A stretch of 64,000 nt of DNA, taken from NCBI GenBank assembly GCA_023333565.1, contig JAJKFH010000205.1, positions 868,001-932,000 on the forward strand, written 5' to 3'. Positions 24,189-35,689 of this stretch are shown in pieces; the stretch's first letter is position 1, and each line of letters begins with the position of its first letter. A program made the position numbers and the translations under genes. Source of the DNA: Puffinus mauretanicus. Lineage: Eukaryota; Chordata; Aves; Procellariiformes; Procellariidae. The notes under the pieces were generated by a model. The model had not been told where the DNA came from. It saw only the letters and a list, made by a program, of their open reading frames with translations, and ran no database searches.

Positions 24189-27149
24189 TTTCCCCATTTA
24201 TCTCTTACTTCCTTTGGCTCGTTCCCTTCTTCACGTTGACCCTTTAATTGCCTGCAACTAATTAGTATGGACTAAAACCAAATCCTTTTTGCAAGGTTAT
24301 TTTCAACTCAAATATGTTTACTCACCTCATCCACAGCAGAGTGAGAAAAGAACGGACCTGAGAGCTTACAGCACCTATAACAAAGACTGCCTGCTGGAGT
24401 GGGAGAGGGGTCTGTGCACGACCTTACTCAGCTCACAAAATCTGATACCCCACTATCCCTAAAAGGGCAGGAATTTTACTGTCCTCCCATTTTCCCCACT
24501 CCAGCTGCACAACTCCGACCCTGCCCTTGCACCAGCCCTGCTGCTATGGGACCTTTCTCTGAGCTATTTGAGCTCACTAACTCAGGAGCTAGCAGCTAAC
24601 TAGTCCAAAACAACCTATTCTGGAGAACTTATGCCTCCTTTCAGCAACAGCAAACAGATCAGATCAGCCTTTCTTCAGTAACTGTACCCTAAGTCCATGA
24701 CCCTGAAGTGGCGTCTAAAAGAAATTCAGTGGAAGGCAAATCAGGTCCAAACCCATTGCAGGATCAAGACCTGCAAGGACTCCACATTCTCCAAGAAAGT
24801 TGAAAATTATTACAAAAATACTTAGGTGATAATTCACTGTACCCCTTTCTCCTGTCTACACCAAGGGAGATGAGCAGGACAGTTGTGTAGCAGCCCAGAG
24901 GATCTGCCCTCATGTAAACCCCCATATATGACATATTGGGCATTCATACAGAAAATTGTTTAGACATATGTCCCCCAGTCTCAAACTGGCTCAAATAATC
25001 ATCTGAAAGCCTCTAGTTTTGTCCCAGGAACACTTGTGACTTCATATGGGCTTCAGCTTTTCAGTCCTTATTCTAATGCCTTTCAGGTTCAGTGACTTAA
25101 GCCATACAGGATTTTTACGAAGTGTTAATGGGCAGCAGTGACTCTACATAATCCAACACTGGCTGGTGAGTTATCACACCCAATTGTCACTTCATTAGGT
25201 GGCTGCCTGGGAGAACACAGGTACCTCCTTTGTGCTCAACAGCATGAGGTTCCTCACACTCCTAGAGAGCCCAGGACAGCACCCACGGGCAGCTGCCCAT
25301 CCTCGGGATCAACATTGAGAGTGTAATCCTTGGACCTCAAGAGGAAATTTGTCTGATTTTCCCCAGCAACATGCTCAGTAGTACACCCGTCAACTACTTT
25401 GTCAAATCTGCCTCCACACATTTCTTGTCTCAGGCTTTCAACAAACTCCTACACTTTTGCTTCTGGGAACAAATCTGGGAAGCCTTCTGGGGAACACTTA
25501 ATTCCTTGTTTTGTAGAGACAAAGAAGAACACAACCAGCATATCTGAAAGGTTAAACACATCATCTATTTTAGGTGCATAACACAAGAGCAATGCAGAGA
25601 GAGACACATATAGGAGGAAATTCAAAGCCATAAGAAAGGTTCCGAGAATCAGCATGAATACCTCTCTAAAATGTAAAAATAACGGAAACCAAATGTATGC
25701 AGCCAACTTGGTGAAGCTCCATTGGCAACCAATTATGCCCCGAGTCTTATTTTCAAAAGTGAATGCATGTAATGGTGTGTGCAAAAATGAACAATCAATA
25801 GTATCTTTCATTTATATGACTTACCATGATTGCATCTTGCAGCCATGGTAACTGCGCACCCACCTGAGGAACTGCATGAACAGATATGCAGATATGTATC
25901 TGCTGGGCGAGTTCCCATCCCAGCTGCTGAGAATACCTTGTTTCAAGTAGCTCTGAATGACAAAGTCACGTTCTACAGAATAGCCTTCATAGCAGCAAAC
26001 TGGTTTGAGTACATTACCTATGTGCAAATACACACACACGTATTCATAGGTAAAGAAAATGACATGACTTAATCTACTACATTAGTGGTGACAGTAAGGA
26101 AGAAGCATCAGGAAAATACCTTGAACATGCTGCTACTGCATACAGGGTCGGTGAGGACACTGCTGTGCATCCATTCATCACATACATATCTATAAGCAAA
26201 TATGCATTGGGACAAAGTGGTGACACTTAAACTCCAGATATGCTCCAGGCAAGGGGATTAGCAGTGCAGTGCGTGGCTTCACTGATGAACTCAGTTGCAT
26301 GAACATCCATGCAAAGCTAGTGCTAACAAGAGCAAGGCCAAAAAAGCTTGTATACAACTTTTCTACAAAACACGAGAATCCATTAGAGTTCAGGTCTAAT
26401 TAAACGAGTCAGAAGGAGACTTCTGGAGAGTGAAGAAACCTCTTACTCCATCTTGTATTAAAACAATTATAAAAACCATGCACAAAACAGAGATTTGCCT
26501 CCTTGCCTTTTCTTTAGAATAAGTCCTGTTCACATTACCAATAAGGAGGAAAAGGTGGTCAGTCCCAGCCAGTGCAGTTTTTGGAATCCCAATTCTCTAT
26601 CAAGAGAAGCCCGAAGGTGTGATGGGGGGGTGAGATTGCCAAAGTGATGCAGTTAAATGGGGAAGTCTAGCCACAGCTGAGATGACCTTCTCTTTTATTT
26701 TCTGGAACAGTCCAGGAAAAAAGCAAGAAGGAACAAGAGAAATATTTATTGAGTCTACAAATGCTCGCTTTCTATATGGAATTTAAACTCTCTATTTCAT
26801 AGTCAACCAAGAGAGGAGTAAGTCTTGCAGGGCTATTTCAAGCCACAGCATTGCTGTCCTGATGTTGACTGGAGGAGCCAACCGGGGAGTCCAAAGAGAG
26901 ATGCAGCACGCTGGGTGAGTGTCAAGAGCATCAGAGGTGTGGAAAATTGCTGCTGTCTACCTTACAGCGTAGATTCTGTCCTGTGCATTGCAAATACACA
27001 CACTTGGCTGGCCTTGATGCTGTTCAGATCAGTCAGCTCCTCAAGGGTTTTGAGAACAGTGCACGGCATCTCCCGTTAAAGGAGTCCTAACACAGAAAAA
27101 CAAGGATAAAGCCTAAAACCATCGGATAAAGCATTCTACAGCCTCTACA
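24189..27149. other. Noncoding DNA, nothing recognised as a gene
   Basis: Visible details: a GATA-containing inverted repeat at 25888-25903 (GCAGATA, TG, TATCTGC) overlapping a direct repeat of CAGATATG (25881-25896), a short CA run near 26028-26039, and a G7 run at 26624-26630. A minus-strand frame at 25449-25811 encodes a hydrophobic 120-residue string that resembles chance translation of AT-rich DNA rather than a known membrane protein. Confidence 0.45.
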
Positions 27150-27310
27150 TTCATTACCAATTAATTATTGAAAGGATATCTATTGAGTGTTTTAATATGC
27201 ATAAAAGTAAAGACAATTCCAGTTGCCATGCAACTGGCTGAGAATCATGTAAACATAAATGCAGTAGTTTCATTTTCATGAATAATCTTATGTATCTGGA
27301 GAGAAGGGTT
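27150..27310. promoter_or_regulatory. Candidate enhancer block around an RFX site
   Basis: This AT-rich, non-repetitive block has homeodomain and POU-type cores (TTAATATGCATAAAA, CATGAATAATC) flanking a perfect RFX-type palindrome at 27219-27237. The density of recognisable motifs and lack of simple repeats resemble a conserved regulatory element. Target gene and activity cannot be read from this window. Confidence 0.35.
27219..27237. promoter_or_regulatory. RFX / X-box palindrome
   Basis: CCAGTTGC-CAT-GCAACTGG is a perfect inverted repeat with 8-bp arms and a 3-base centre. Its core GTTGCCATGCAAC matches the established X-box form bound by RFX dimers (GTTNCC ... GGNAAC type, here with a one-base-shorter spacer). 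RFX factors regulate ciliary and MHC class II genes and neural enhancers. About one 8-bp-arm repeat of a given loop length is expected by chance in 64 kb, so the match to RFX rather than the symmetry is the stronger evidence. Confidence 0.45.
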
Positions 27311-27900
27311 CAGCAGAGCCACCATACATCCGAGCAGAGGAATTAACCACTTGGTAGCTGGGAGCCTACATTTTAGGAATTAATTTGATTATCAATGTAG
27401 CAAAAAAGGACAGGACCTTGTATCTGTGGACTAAGGTATAGTTGTTTGGACCCTGGAATTGCATCCTACAGATTGACATGGAATATTTATATAAGATGCA
27501 ATCAAGAGCCGTCCTATTGACAATCAGACATAGCTCAGCATGCAGCCTGATAAGACTTGTAATTATACAGATGAAAAAAAAATGACGAAAGATGTATGTG
27601 ATCATTCCAGCTGATCTCTACTGTTTCACACAGACAGCAATAATCTCTGTTTCGTTTGGTTTAAAGTACAGATGGTTCCACTAAGCATCAGAGATTCCAG
27701 TACCTATCCCAGAATAGGATCGCATACTTTCTCCCCCAAGAAATTTGCTAAAGAGATGGACTTTAGAAAAACAAAAATATTTGTGAATTCAGGTCAAATA
27801 TGGGAGTTATTGTTGTAAATAAGAAAATGGTTCAAAAGTTTTTAAAAATTAAACAAACCATTTTTATGCCAGGAAAAATACATTTTGAGTTGACCAAAAA
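27311..27900. other. Noncoding AT-rich DNA
   Basis: No gene or clear repeat is recognised. Open frames are short. The stretch ends in an A5 run that continues directly into the T-rich/G-rich tract at 27901. Confidence 0.5.
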
Positions 27901-27943
27901 TTTTTTTCTTTTTTTTTGGGGGGGGAGGGCAGAGGGGGGAGGT
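27901..27943 (+). repeat. T tract followed by G-rich tract (G-quadruplex-prone)
   Basis: Seventeen bases of T with one C are followed by G8, A, GGG, CAGA, G6, AGG. The G-rich half contains enough GGG runs with short loops to satisfy the usual G-quadruplex pattern. The abrupt pyrimidine-to-purine switch at 27917/27918 is striking but is probably microsatellite in origin. Confidence 0.75.
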
Positions 27944-28439
27944 GTTGGTTTTTTACATTATTCTTTCAGTTTCCCCTGGAATAAACTTTACTTTTTGGTT
28001 TAGTTACAGGAAAAAAAAGTAAAATAATTATTTGCCAAGTGCGTAGACTGAGCAACATAAAACCAGCAGAAATATCTCCCACATTTCAAAACAGCAAGTA
28101 AACACATAGTTTCAATTCCATTCCATCTCTTTCTCAAAAAAAAAAAAACTTTTTCCTGTAGCCTAAACAATCTGATTTAGTCGTTAGCAAGCCCAAGTCC
28201 TGCCTTAATATCTAATTTACAAACTCCTGAGCCTGTTTATTTTCCCTGCTGTACTCTTGCAAAAGCTGCAGTGTGCCTTATTCACGCTGAAGACGTGCAT
28301 CCTCCAGATGATGCAATTGTTATTCTCTTTACCTGTTTCACAAAGTTTTCTCTTCCATCTCCTTTGACAGACCTGCCAGGGAGCAAACTCTCTTAAGTTG
28401 TCATTTAAATCACAGGACTGATTGAACCAAATTTGTGTA
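27944..28439. other. Noncoding DNA, A tract near 28136
   Basis: No gene is recognised. An A13 run lies at 28136-28148. The remainder is of mixed composition. Confidence 0.5.
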
Positions 28440-28860
28440 AGCGATCGGTGGGTTTAGCTGATATACATTTTTTTTTTAGGGTTTTGTTGTTGCTGTTTTT
28501 TTATACCTGCATGCAATTTATAAGAGTAGGCAGTATGGTCTTAAACACAGCTAATATTACTTCTTAATCCACTCAAAAGAAATGTTTGGCATTTAAATTT
28601 ATAATAAAAGGTATCAATTAGGAACTGTCAATGTTTTCAGTAGTGATATCTAATTACTGTAACTTGCTATAGGCTATCTTGTTAAATTCTAGTTGAATGA
28701 CTAAGTATTCCTGACAAGTTTAATGCATTATTAAAGGTATAATTACTTGGTTATTGCTCGTGTAATTCTGAGTTAATTACATGACATCTAAATTCATCAT
28801 TTTTATGTTTATTGAACTTTGGTAAATTCACTTTTAGCTATTGCTTGATATTTACACCAT
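28440..28860. promoter_or_regulatory. Homeodomain-core-rich candidate conserved element
   Basis: About 420 bp of AT-rich, non-repetitive DNA with many TAATTA, ATTA and TAAT cores (for example around 28613, 28651, 28741 and 28773) and ATGCAAT/TAAT POU-type strings. This texture is typical of ultraconserved-type developmental enhancers in amniote gene deserts. That is inference from texture. The T10 run at 28470-28479 is the only simple repeat. Confidence 0.4.
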
Positions 28861-29092
28861 GCCTCCCTCTTCTACTCATTTTGAACTTAAAGGAGAATGG
28901 TGCTGCATTTTCTCAGCACAGCAGGAGAAACCAGGAAGGGGGGAGGTACTATAATCATAACAAGTCTGATTTTCCTATCAGTTTTCCATTTTCCTATGCT
29001 TCCCTTGCCTGCTACCATTTAACCACATCCTGATTCAGTAGATTTGCTCAATTTTCAATAGAAGAAAATTAGGCTACAAGTTTTTAAAAGAC

Positions 29093-29166
29093 CTGAAATG
29101 GAATTGTAACCCTATTGAAATAAACGGCAAAGCTGTCGTTGTCTTGAGTAAAGACAGGATTTTACT
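29093..29166. mobile_element. Old CR1/L3-type LINE 3'-UTR relic
   Basis: The string GGAATTGTAACCCTATTGAA followed by AAACGGCAAAGCTG, then GTTGTCTTGAGTAAAGACAGGATTTTAC, fits the palindromic TTGA(C/A)(T/G)TCAATGG-type segment that I know from 3' ends of old CR1/L3-like elements of birds, turtles and crocodilians. The segment is self-complementary, so strand is not assigned. Strongly decayed. Confidence 0.4.
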
Positions 29167-29589
29167 TTTGGGAACCCTTGTTCTGGGAGCAGAGCGAACT
29201 ACCCAAGGGGCTCTGGGATACAGGATTTTATCAATATCGGCATCAGTAGTCAGATGCCAGAGGGATGTCTCCATGAGTCAGTCATTGGAATTTCCACTCA
29301 CAGCATTCAGAACAAATCTATAAATAAACAATGCATTTGAAATTCCCTTCTACTGCTTTGCTCCCTCCTATATAATGCCTTTTTTCCCACCCTTGATTTG
29401 TAAACATGGCCTCTTGTGCTCCACCTAGGATGTGAGTCTTTTGCTCCCCAGGGCCCACGCTGTGTTGACCCACAGCAGGTTGAAAAAGTAAACGCTGTCC
29501 ATGCCACAGCTACCAAATGAAAACCTTGACAAGCTCAAGTGCCACCATTATACAGTCAGTGAATCTGAGGTTATAAATCTTGCTTCATA
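29167..29589. other. Noncoding DNA, nothing recognised
   Basis: Two minus-strand open frames of 66 to 69 codons are present without domains. No clear repeat or regulatory motif is seen. Confidence 0.5.
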
Positions 29590-30095
29590 CCCATTTGGAA
29601 GAAGGATCTTCAATTAAGCAAAAATTGATTTTCTAATGATTTTTTTTCTGCTCATGATTGGTAGATTGTTTGAAACTGTTCCAGCCCAACAACGTACAGG
29701 CAGAACAATTAAACATGCATTGTAGTTGACAGCAGGACTGATTTTAAGTCAGTGAATGCAATTTAGCCCTTTGATTTTTGGCAAGAAGTGCACCTTGCAA
29801 CAATTATGAAGGAAGAAAATATTATTCTAGCTAAACGTTGCAACTATCAAGCCAGTCAGAAAGCAATGAGGAAATGCAACAGGGCATTGGGAAGTTGTTT
29901 CTAATTTTATGGAATCCTTCACTACTCTGCATTGTGTGTAACACTGAAGTTAGTGCACTATCCAATTAAGTAAATGACTTGAGTAGTTAGTAATTGCCGA
30001 GACATTAGTAGAGGTCTGAATAAGTTATTTGGCAGACCAGATACCACATTGTCATTGTTGATAACAATTCTTAGGAAATTAGGGATCCACAATCA
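29590..30095. promoter_or_regulatory. Candidate conserved noncoding element
   Basis: About 500 bp of non-repetitive sequence with SOX-like ACAATTA/AACAATT strings (near 29704, 29800 and 30062), a TTTGATTTTTG TCF-like stretch, and homeodomain cores (CCAATTAAG, AGTTAGTAATTG). I see no decay signs such as simple-repeat interruptions. It lies between two old LINE relics. Enhancer identity is inference, and alignment to chicken, turtle and human would decide. Confidence 0.4.
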
Positions 30096-30149
30096 AAGTT
30101 TTCAAAGCATATTTAAATTTTAGTGCTGATGGAAAAGACTGATTTATTC

Positions 30150-30222
30150 AAAGCCCACTAAGCTCAGCTGGAGTTTTTCCATTAATTTCAAAGCCCTCTA
30201 GACCAAACTCTAAGGCATGGGC
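30150..30222. mobile_element. Old CR1/L3-type LINE 3'-UTR relic
   Basis: CCCACTAAGCTCAGCTGGAG followed by TTTTTCCATTAATTTCAAAGCC and CTAGACCAAACTC parallels the repeated CCCATTGA-type and TTGACTTCAATGG-type units of the same old family seen at 29093, 42905 and 43515. Identity is low and judged by eye. The unit is self-complementary, so no strand is given. Confidence 0.35.
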
Positions 30223-31804
30223 CTTCTTTAAAATCATACTTTGATGTGCACAGAGAACAATCAGAATAGGATTAAAATCCTATTAGACGTGAACTAAACT
30301 AATAATTTAAGCCTTACTCTATAATGATACATTGACAGGCACTGGTGTACCTTCTAAACTCTAGATGTAGTTCTGATCGTACTCATTTTGTTAATAAGAT
30401 ATAATTAAAATTGAGATCCTTATATCTACAAGGACAATATTGAATGTAATCACTCATGTTGTGGTAACGTTTAGCAGTATTCACCTCTCAGACCAGGACA
30501 CAACTGTGGCAGGTATGATACAAGCACAGGAAAAAAAGGCAAACTCTGTTCCCTGAAAAGTTACAATATCACCGTCAGAGCAACAGACAAAAGTAGACTT
30601 AGAAAAATTCAGAGTGCAAAGAAACTCAGAAACAATATTATTTGTCAAGGAAGACAAGAGATAGTAACATACCAGCAATTTAATCCTTGATGTAACTTTG
30701 TGGGCATCATAGCCTTGAACAAAACCACTGGAGCACAACCAACGCTTCTGAGCCAGCCCACACTGCAGGTCACAGTGTTTTTCAAAGTTGGACCATGATA
30801 TGTCTCCAGTTTAATCCAGTTTAATCTTTTTCATCTGCAGATGATGTTGGCCAGGACAGTCTAAACCTTGCTAGCATGAGTCAGTAGAAGTAGGTGCAAT
30901 GTTTTCTTGAAGCAATCAAAGTAAATCCCATTTTCTATCAGTCTAATAAGGCAAGTTTGGAGGTTTTCAGCTTGCATTTCCTAGTATGTTAATTTCATCG
31001 TTGCCCACATATTATTCTGCTTGATCTGACCTGAATCTGACTTATTGCATTTCCCAAACTACTTTTCACTCAGCGGTTAATTAAAAGATTTGGTCCCTGA
31101 CACACTGCTTACAGCCCTTATTGGCACCCATTAGCCCAGCCAGACTAATTCTCCTGAAAAGCAAGCCTCCTTATATTCCCAGGGTCAAAAGTTCACAGCC
31201 AATTCCCTAAATCTTTAACATTCGCTATTAGTTCATTATTTGAACCTACTCTGCTGTAAGAGGCTGTATTCAAATGTAGGCATAAAAAGTCATTCAAGAA
31301 AGATAGTTTCTCACACAAATTCATCGCTTGCCAGTCCGCTCCATCACTGTCTATACAACATCGGGACTGTACAGAGCAAGAGATATGAAATTAATTTTTT
31401 TAAAACTTTCCTTTGACTACCTTTTTGTTTAATATACAACCAACAAAGAAAGGATATGCATGTTCTAATTTACACTAAGCAATTAACATATGTATCATGC
31501 CTCAAAATTACCTCAGCAGTTTATTTTTCTGTGCACACACCCAGAGCATAGCATCGCCTTTCAGGCACATACAGGACTAAAATCCATACATAGACATCAA
31601 TATCACACTGAAAGCAACAGCACCAGCATTTTGATAGTCCCATTTAAATAAAGAGTCAAAATTCAAGATAAGACCTCAGCTGAGACTGTAAACAAATACG
31701 CACACTTGTTCACACACACACATAACCACGTTCTCACACACACGTGCACGTTGACAGGCACACTGAAATTCATCCCATTTTAGAGACAAAAGATAAACCA
31801 CAAA
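30223..31804. other. Noncoding AT-rich DNA
   Basis: No gene is recognised. A tandem 10-bp repeat (CCAGTTTAAT twice, 30806-30825) contains a TAATCC bicoid-class core. A CA-rich microsatellite lies at about 31696-31751 with a CACGTGCACG end. The minus-strand frame at 30481-30738 has no domain. Confidence 0.45.
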
Positions 31805-31900
31805 ATTTAGATTTGGATCTAGGCGGTAGAGCTCCCAAAGCCCTGAGAAAACTGGCTCCCGGGCTTTGGTTCAAGTCCATCTTTACTGCACTGAGATAAA
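31805..31900 (+). mobile_element. tRNA-derived SINE head (MIR-like) relic
   Basis: AGGCGGTAGAGCTC (31821-31834) resembles a tRNA A-box region, and GGTTCAAGTCC (31868-31878) is a good B-box, about 40 bases apart as in a tRNA-derived SINE head. The cloverleaf cannot be completed with confidence, so this is not called a tRNA gene. The body that should follow is not clearly recognisable. Confidence 0.4.
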
Positions 31901-31959
31901 GCTAGAAACAAAGTCCACTTGGGTAGGTGTGTGGGAAGAGAAAAAGGCAAAGTTTAATT

Positions 31960-32500
31960 ATTAAAACTATGTGGCCGTGCAAGCATCCTACTTAAGTTAA
32001 GAGGAGTTGTCATTAAACTCAACCTTTCCCCCTTGAACCTGGTGTCTGGAATAGCTCAGACACCAATGACGACCTTATGTATTTCTTTTAATTATTCTGA
32101 AGTAACCTCCTCCAGCTCACTACAAGCCCTCAGCTACTTCAAGCAAAGACATTCTAATGATTTCGATTAAATCTTGGCCTCTCCCCAACAGAGCACAAAT
32201 TAAAAGCATTACTAGGAGGATACAAGCTTCAGCGCTTGGAAGTGTTATATAAAGAATGGGGAAAGCTGCCAAGAGCTTGTTGTCATTTCATATGCAGTGG
32301 GGGATGATTAACCCCTTGGTGGCTTTTCATACCCTGGGAGGACGACATCTCAGACTCCCAGGGGGTTTCCTGCTCATGACTGTCCCCCGCAGTACACTTC
32401 AAACTCTTTTTAACTTGATATTTGGAGAAAATGCTTCGTCCAATGAAGCACTGTCATATTTAGGCTCCAAAATCAGCTGTGCTATACTGACATAATTTGG
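31960..32500. promoter_or_regulatory. Candidate regulatory block with a SMAD-like inverted repeat
   Basis: This is non-repetitive, AT-leaning sequence with TTTAATTATTAAAA near 31953 and TTTTAATTATTC near 32087. At 32040-32065 is a perfect inverted repeat, TGGTGTCTG, eight bases, CAGACACCA, which presents two SMAD-type GTCTG/CAGAC boxes in opposite orientation. A TATATAAAG string (32248-32256) precedes an ATG, but the 79-codon frame after it matches nothing I know. Enhancer function is inference. Confidence 0.35.
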
Positions 32501-33049
32501 AAAAAAAAGGCTAACTGGACTCTACAAATCTCATTCCAGAAGTCCTCTAACCTGTCCTATACATGGCTGCACTTTTACAGATAGTTTTCATTTTCACGTA
32601 CACATTGCCTCAGTAGAAATCTGTGAATGCACAGAGTTTGAGCACAGCTTTGCTGACATCCATCACTTCAGCTGAAGGACCAACTCCATCAGCTGGTGGC
32701 AGCAGCAAATTGTTATCCTCTGGTGGCCCAGCCTCTAACAGGGGTAACAATACATGTTTTGCTAATGTAATGCCCATCACACTATGTTATGTCTCCTGCT
32801 GCCAATGTTAGAAATGTATGTCCAATCTGTGAACACACACAGAGGGATTTTTTTTTTTTTTACATGAAATTGTAGGGATCAAAGCAAAATCATTCTTTTG
32901 AAAAGCAGCTTTATACATTACTTTTTTTAACAGCACATTCAGCTGATACTGATTTCAAAAAACCACAAACTGGGGTAACCAGGAGGCATGTCTGAAATAA
33001 ATACGCAAAAATCTCACTTAAAACAATTGTCTCAAAGTAATATGCAAGA
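32501..33049. other. Noncoding DNA, T tract near 32849
   Basis: No gene is recognised. A T13-type run lies at about 32849-32861. The rest shows no clear repeat. Confidence 0.45.
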
Positions 33050-33205
33050 GTGGGAACTAGGCAAACTTGGTTTAGATCCTGGTGTCATTATAAGCAACAG
33101 AGACTTGCATGTTCAGCCTCTCTCCACTTTCTTTTCCATTTTCTATATTGTTAAAATGTAAATAATGAATCTAAATGATTGAAAAGTACTTTCAGATCTT
33201 TGGAT
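33050..33205 (+). mobile_element. MIR-like (CORE-SINE) relic
   Basis: A decayed B box (GGTTTAGATCC, 33069-33079) is followed in family order by a GCCTCTCTCCACTTTC block, CCATTTTCTATATTGTTAAAATG, AATAATGAAT and a GAAAAGTACTTTCAGATCTTTGG end, which parallels the MIR 3' part. Old and non-mobile. Boundaries are approximate. Confidence 0.5.
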
Positions 33206-35689
33206 AAAAAATTTAAAAGGTAGATACAAGACCAAACTGCCCCTAAGAAGGAGTAATTGTCAAATCAGTCATCAAAAGCTGCTTTACGCAGGTTCCTATA
33301 TGTAAAAACAACATAAGCTTACAAATCCTGAATCTTATCCTTCGCATGTGGCCATTTGCACTCAGGCAAATGAAAAAAAGCTATGAAATCAGCACCATCC
33401 GTCCACTCACACCCACTTTGCACAGCGGTAATTGAATACCTGGGTGCCAGGCAGCATCCCTTCTGTCCTCTTAGGTGCTAAAACACCCCAACATACAGAC
33501 ATGCCATAGGATCTCATGTGCAATGCAAATCAGAGGGTCAAAGTTAATCAGCTTCCAATAAAAGGTAAAATCGGCGGGGAAAAAAAATTGCTATATTCAA
33601 GCTTTTGGTCCAGTATCAAAAAAACAAGAGAGCAAAAGCATCCCAGCAAAACCTTGTAGAATCGATTTAGAAAATATATTTTGAAACGTGGTTGAGATGA
33701 GACACCGTTCCTTGGAGGTGGCGTGGGGGAGCTGACACAGCCTTGCAATGCCTCATTCTCCAGATTTATACGAACAAAATCAAGGAAGCACTAAACCAGC
33801 AGGGGATTATTATCTCTAGAGATAACTACAGACAGTTTCATTTTAAAAACAATCAGCGTCATCATCACTGTATTTTCCATTTCTCGAAACACAGGAATGT
33901 GATGGAATATCCAGTTCCTTCCAGAAGTCAGAGCAACTTTCTCCCTAAAGAAAAATCTGTGTAAAAAGAACCAATTCACTTCATTTGTCCACATTTTTTT
34001 AAGATGTCATTGTGCTCAGCCTGTGCTTCCCCTCTGCCTGCTTCGCACCAGCCCTAGCGCTCATTGATTTTACTGTTTCTGCCCAACAGTAAAATACATT
34101 GGCTGCATCTTCACTTCAAGGTTAAGGACGTAATTTCCCAAATATTTCTCCTGATGGCAATACCAGCTCAAAACACCACCAAAGTTTGAGTGGCTGGGCA
34201 GGAAGAGAGCACTGATACAAACAGCTAATTGCTTTAGCCAAGCTGGTTTTCACCCAGCCTGTCTCAGCATAGCAGAAGGGGTGGCACCGGGGTGGGCGCC
34301 GATGCCAAAAACAGGCATATGAAAGCCCTCCATAGCAGCACATCGCATCCCATCAACCAAATGCTTTCTGGTCTGATTGAAGGCTGCTAGGACTTCGCAC
34401 AGTTTTTAGGAAAAGCTGATGTTCAGGATTGCCCAGATCATATAGAAGAGAGCTTAGACCTACTAAATGCTACTAAACCAAATTTTGCTCAGCCGAGCAG
34501 GGTGAAGTTTTCTTTGCACACTATCTTTCCTTCGCTACTAAAGACCTTCTCCAGTGTCCTTCCCCTCTCTTCCTTCTGCCCCTTATCATTTGCCATCCTA
34601 ACTCTTTTCTTTTCCGTTTGGAATTGAAAAGAGAGGGGAAAATCCAAAATATAAAACACGTTTTTAGTTCTGCCGTGAAAATATGCAGATTGCCAACTTC
34701 TTACATGAACATGCTCTGTATGTTTCAACAGGCACTACGTGAAAATCCTTTAAAAAGGAGACACTATCTTTAAAAAGAAGCTCTGAAGCCACTTCAGAGA
34801 ACAGAAGCATAGGGTTGAAGGTAATAAGAGGAGAGGGAAAAAGATTATTAACCATGTGTAACAATCACAGTGCAGAAAAGTATGCTTAATCGTTCACCTT
34901 TTTTGATTCATCCTGACATCTTCATTTTTATCCTCCTGTTGCAATGCACCCAGGCTGCTTTGCTGAGCAATTCAGGATGAAAATTCCTTAATATAATAAG
35001 AAATCCCCAATCAATTAGGATGTCAAATCAGGAAATAATTCCCTACGCTACATCAAAAAGACCCACTCCTATCTTTTGTCAGTCATTGGATTGAAATAAA
35101 GAGGTAGTTACACACAAAGAAAGCTGTCATGTCAAACAATACATCCTTCACTCGTTCAAGATATAAACACATTAAAATGTGGCAGGAGAAAAAGAGTCAA
35201 TGGAACCTGTTTAATGGAATCAGCTAATTGGATAAATTACACTTGATAATGATGATAATCATTGTGGAGACATCCTGTCCTGTAGTTCTGTTGTTCGGTA
35301 CGCTTGCTTGCTACGTACCTTTCTCCCTTGATTCCTCGTGCTAGAAAGCGTGGTGTAAAACACCTAAAGGAGCTTGGTCAAGCTCTGCTTGACTGAAGGT
35401 TTCATCCATAAACCTGTACGTAACCTGGGCTTCTGGAGTTAGAATAATAAACTCAGTAAATAGGGATTACAGGCACAATAAGCAAACACAGCTCTTTGAA
35501 CCAGGTTCCAACAGATGACTGGAAACTGAAAAATTACTTGCTATCAATACTCATCGTTATTCATGCACACAAGATTCCTTCTAGAAAATCATATTGCTAG
35601 AAAACATGTAGGCTGGAATAAATAATATTAACCAACTTGCCATTAGCATATGGCAGGCACACACTTTGAGAAAACTTTTAACACTAAGC
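33206..35689. other. Noncoding DNA with a GATA-type palindrome
   Basis: No gene is recognised over about 2.5 kb. Open frames of 65 to 79 codons overlap on both strands without domains. Pyrimidine-rich patches occur at about 34541-34600. The palindrome at 33810-33825 is listed separately. Confidence 0.45.
33810..33825. promoter_or_regulatory. Palindrome with two inverted GATA sites
   Basis: TTATCTCTAGAGATAA is a perfect 16-bp palindrome made of two AGATAA GATA-factor sites in opposite orientation. Roughly one 8-bp-arm palindrome is expected by chance in a window of this size, so the GATA content rather than symmetry is what makes it noteworthy. In vivo binding is unknown. Confidence 0.3.

Noticed and set aside
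25449..25811. Hydrophobic 120-residue minus-strand frame resembling a membrane protein
   Set aside because: AT-rich DNA read in this frame gives Phe/Leu-rich strings by chance. No known transmembrane family motif, and antisense frames are open too.
31770..31800. Reverse MIR suggested by CCCATTTTAGAGACA
   Set aside because: The rest of the element does not follow in the reverse order, and the neighbouring B box points the other way.
31805..31900. Possible functional tRNA gene
   Set aside because: A- and B-box-like strings are present, but a complete cloverleaf could not be built. Called a SINE-head relic instead.
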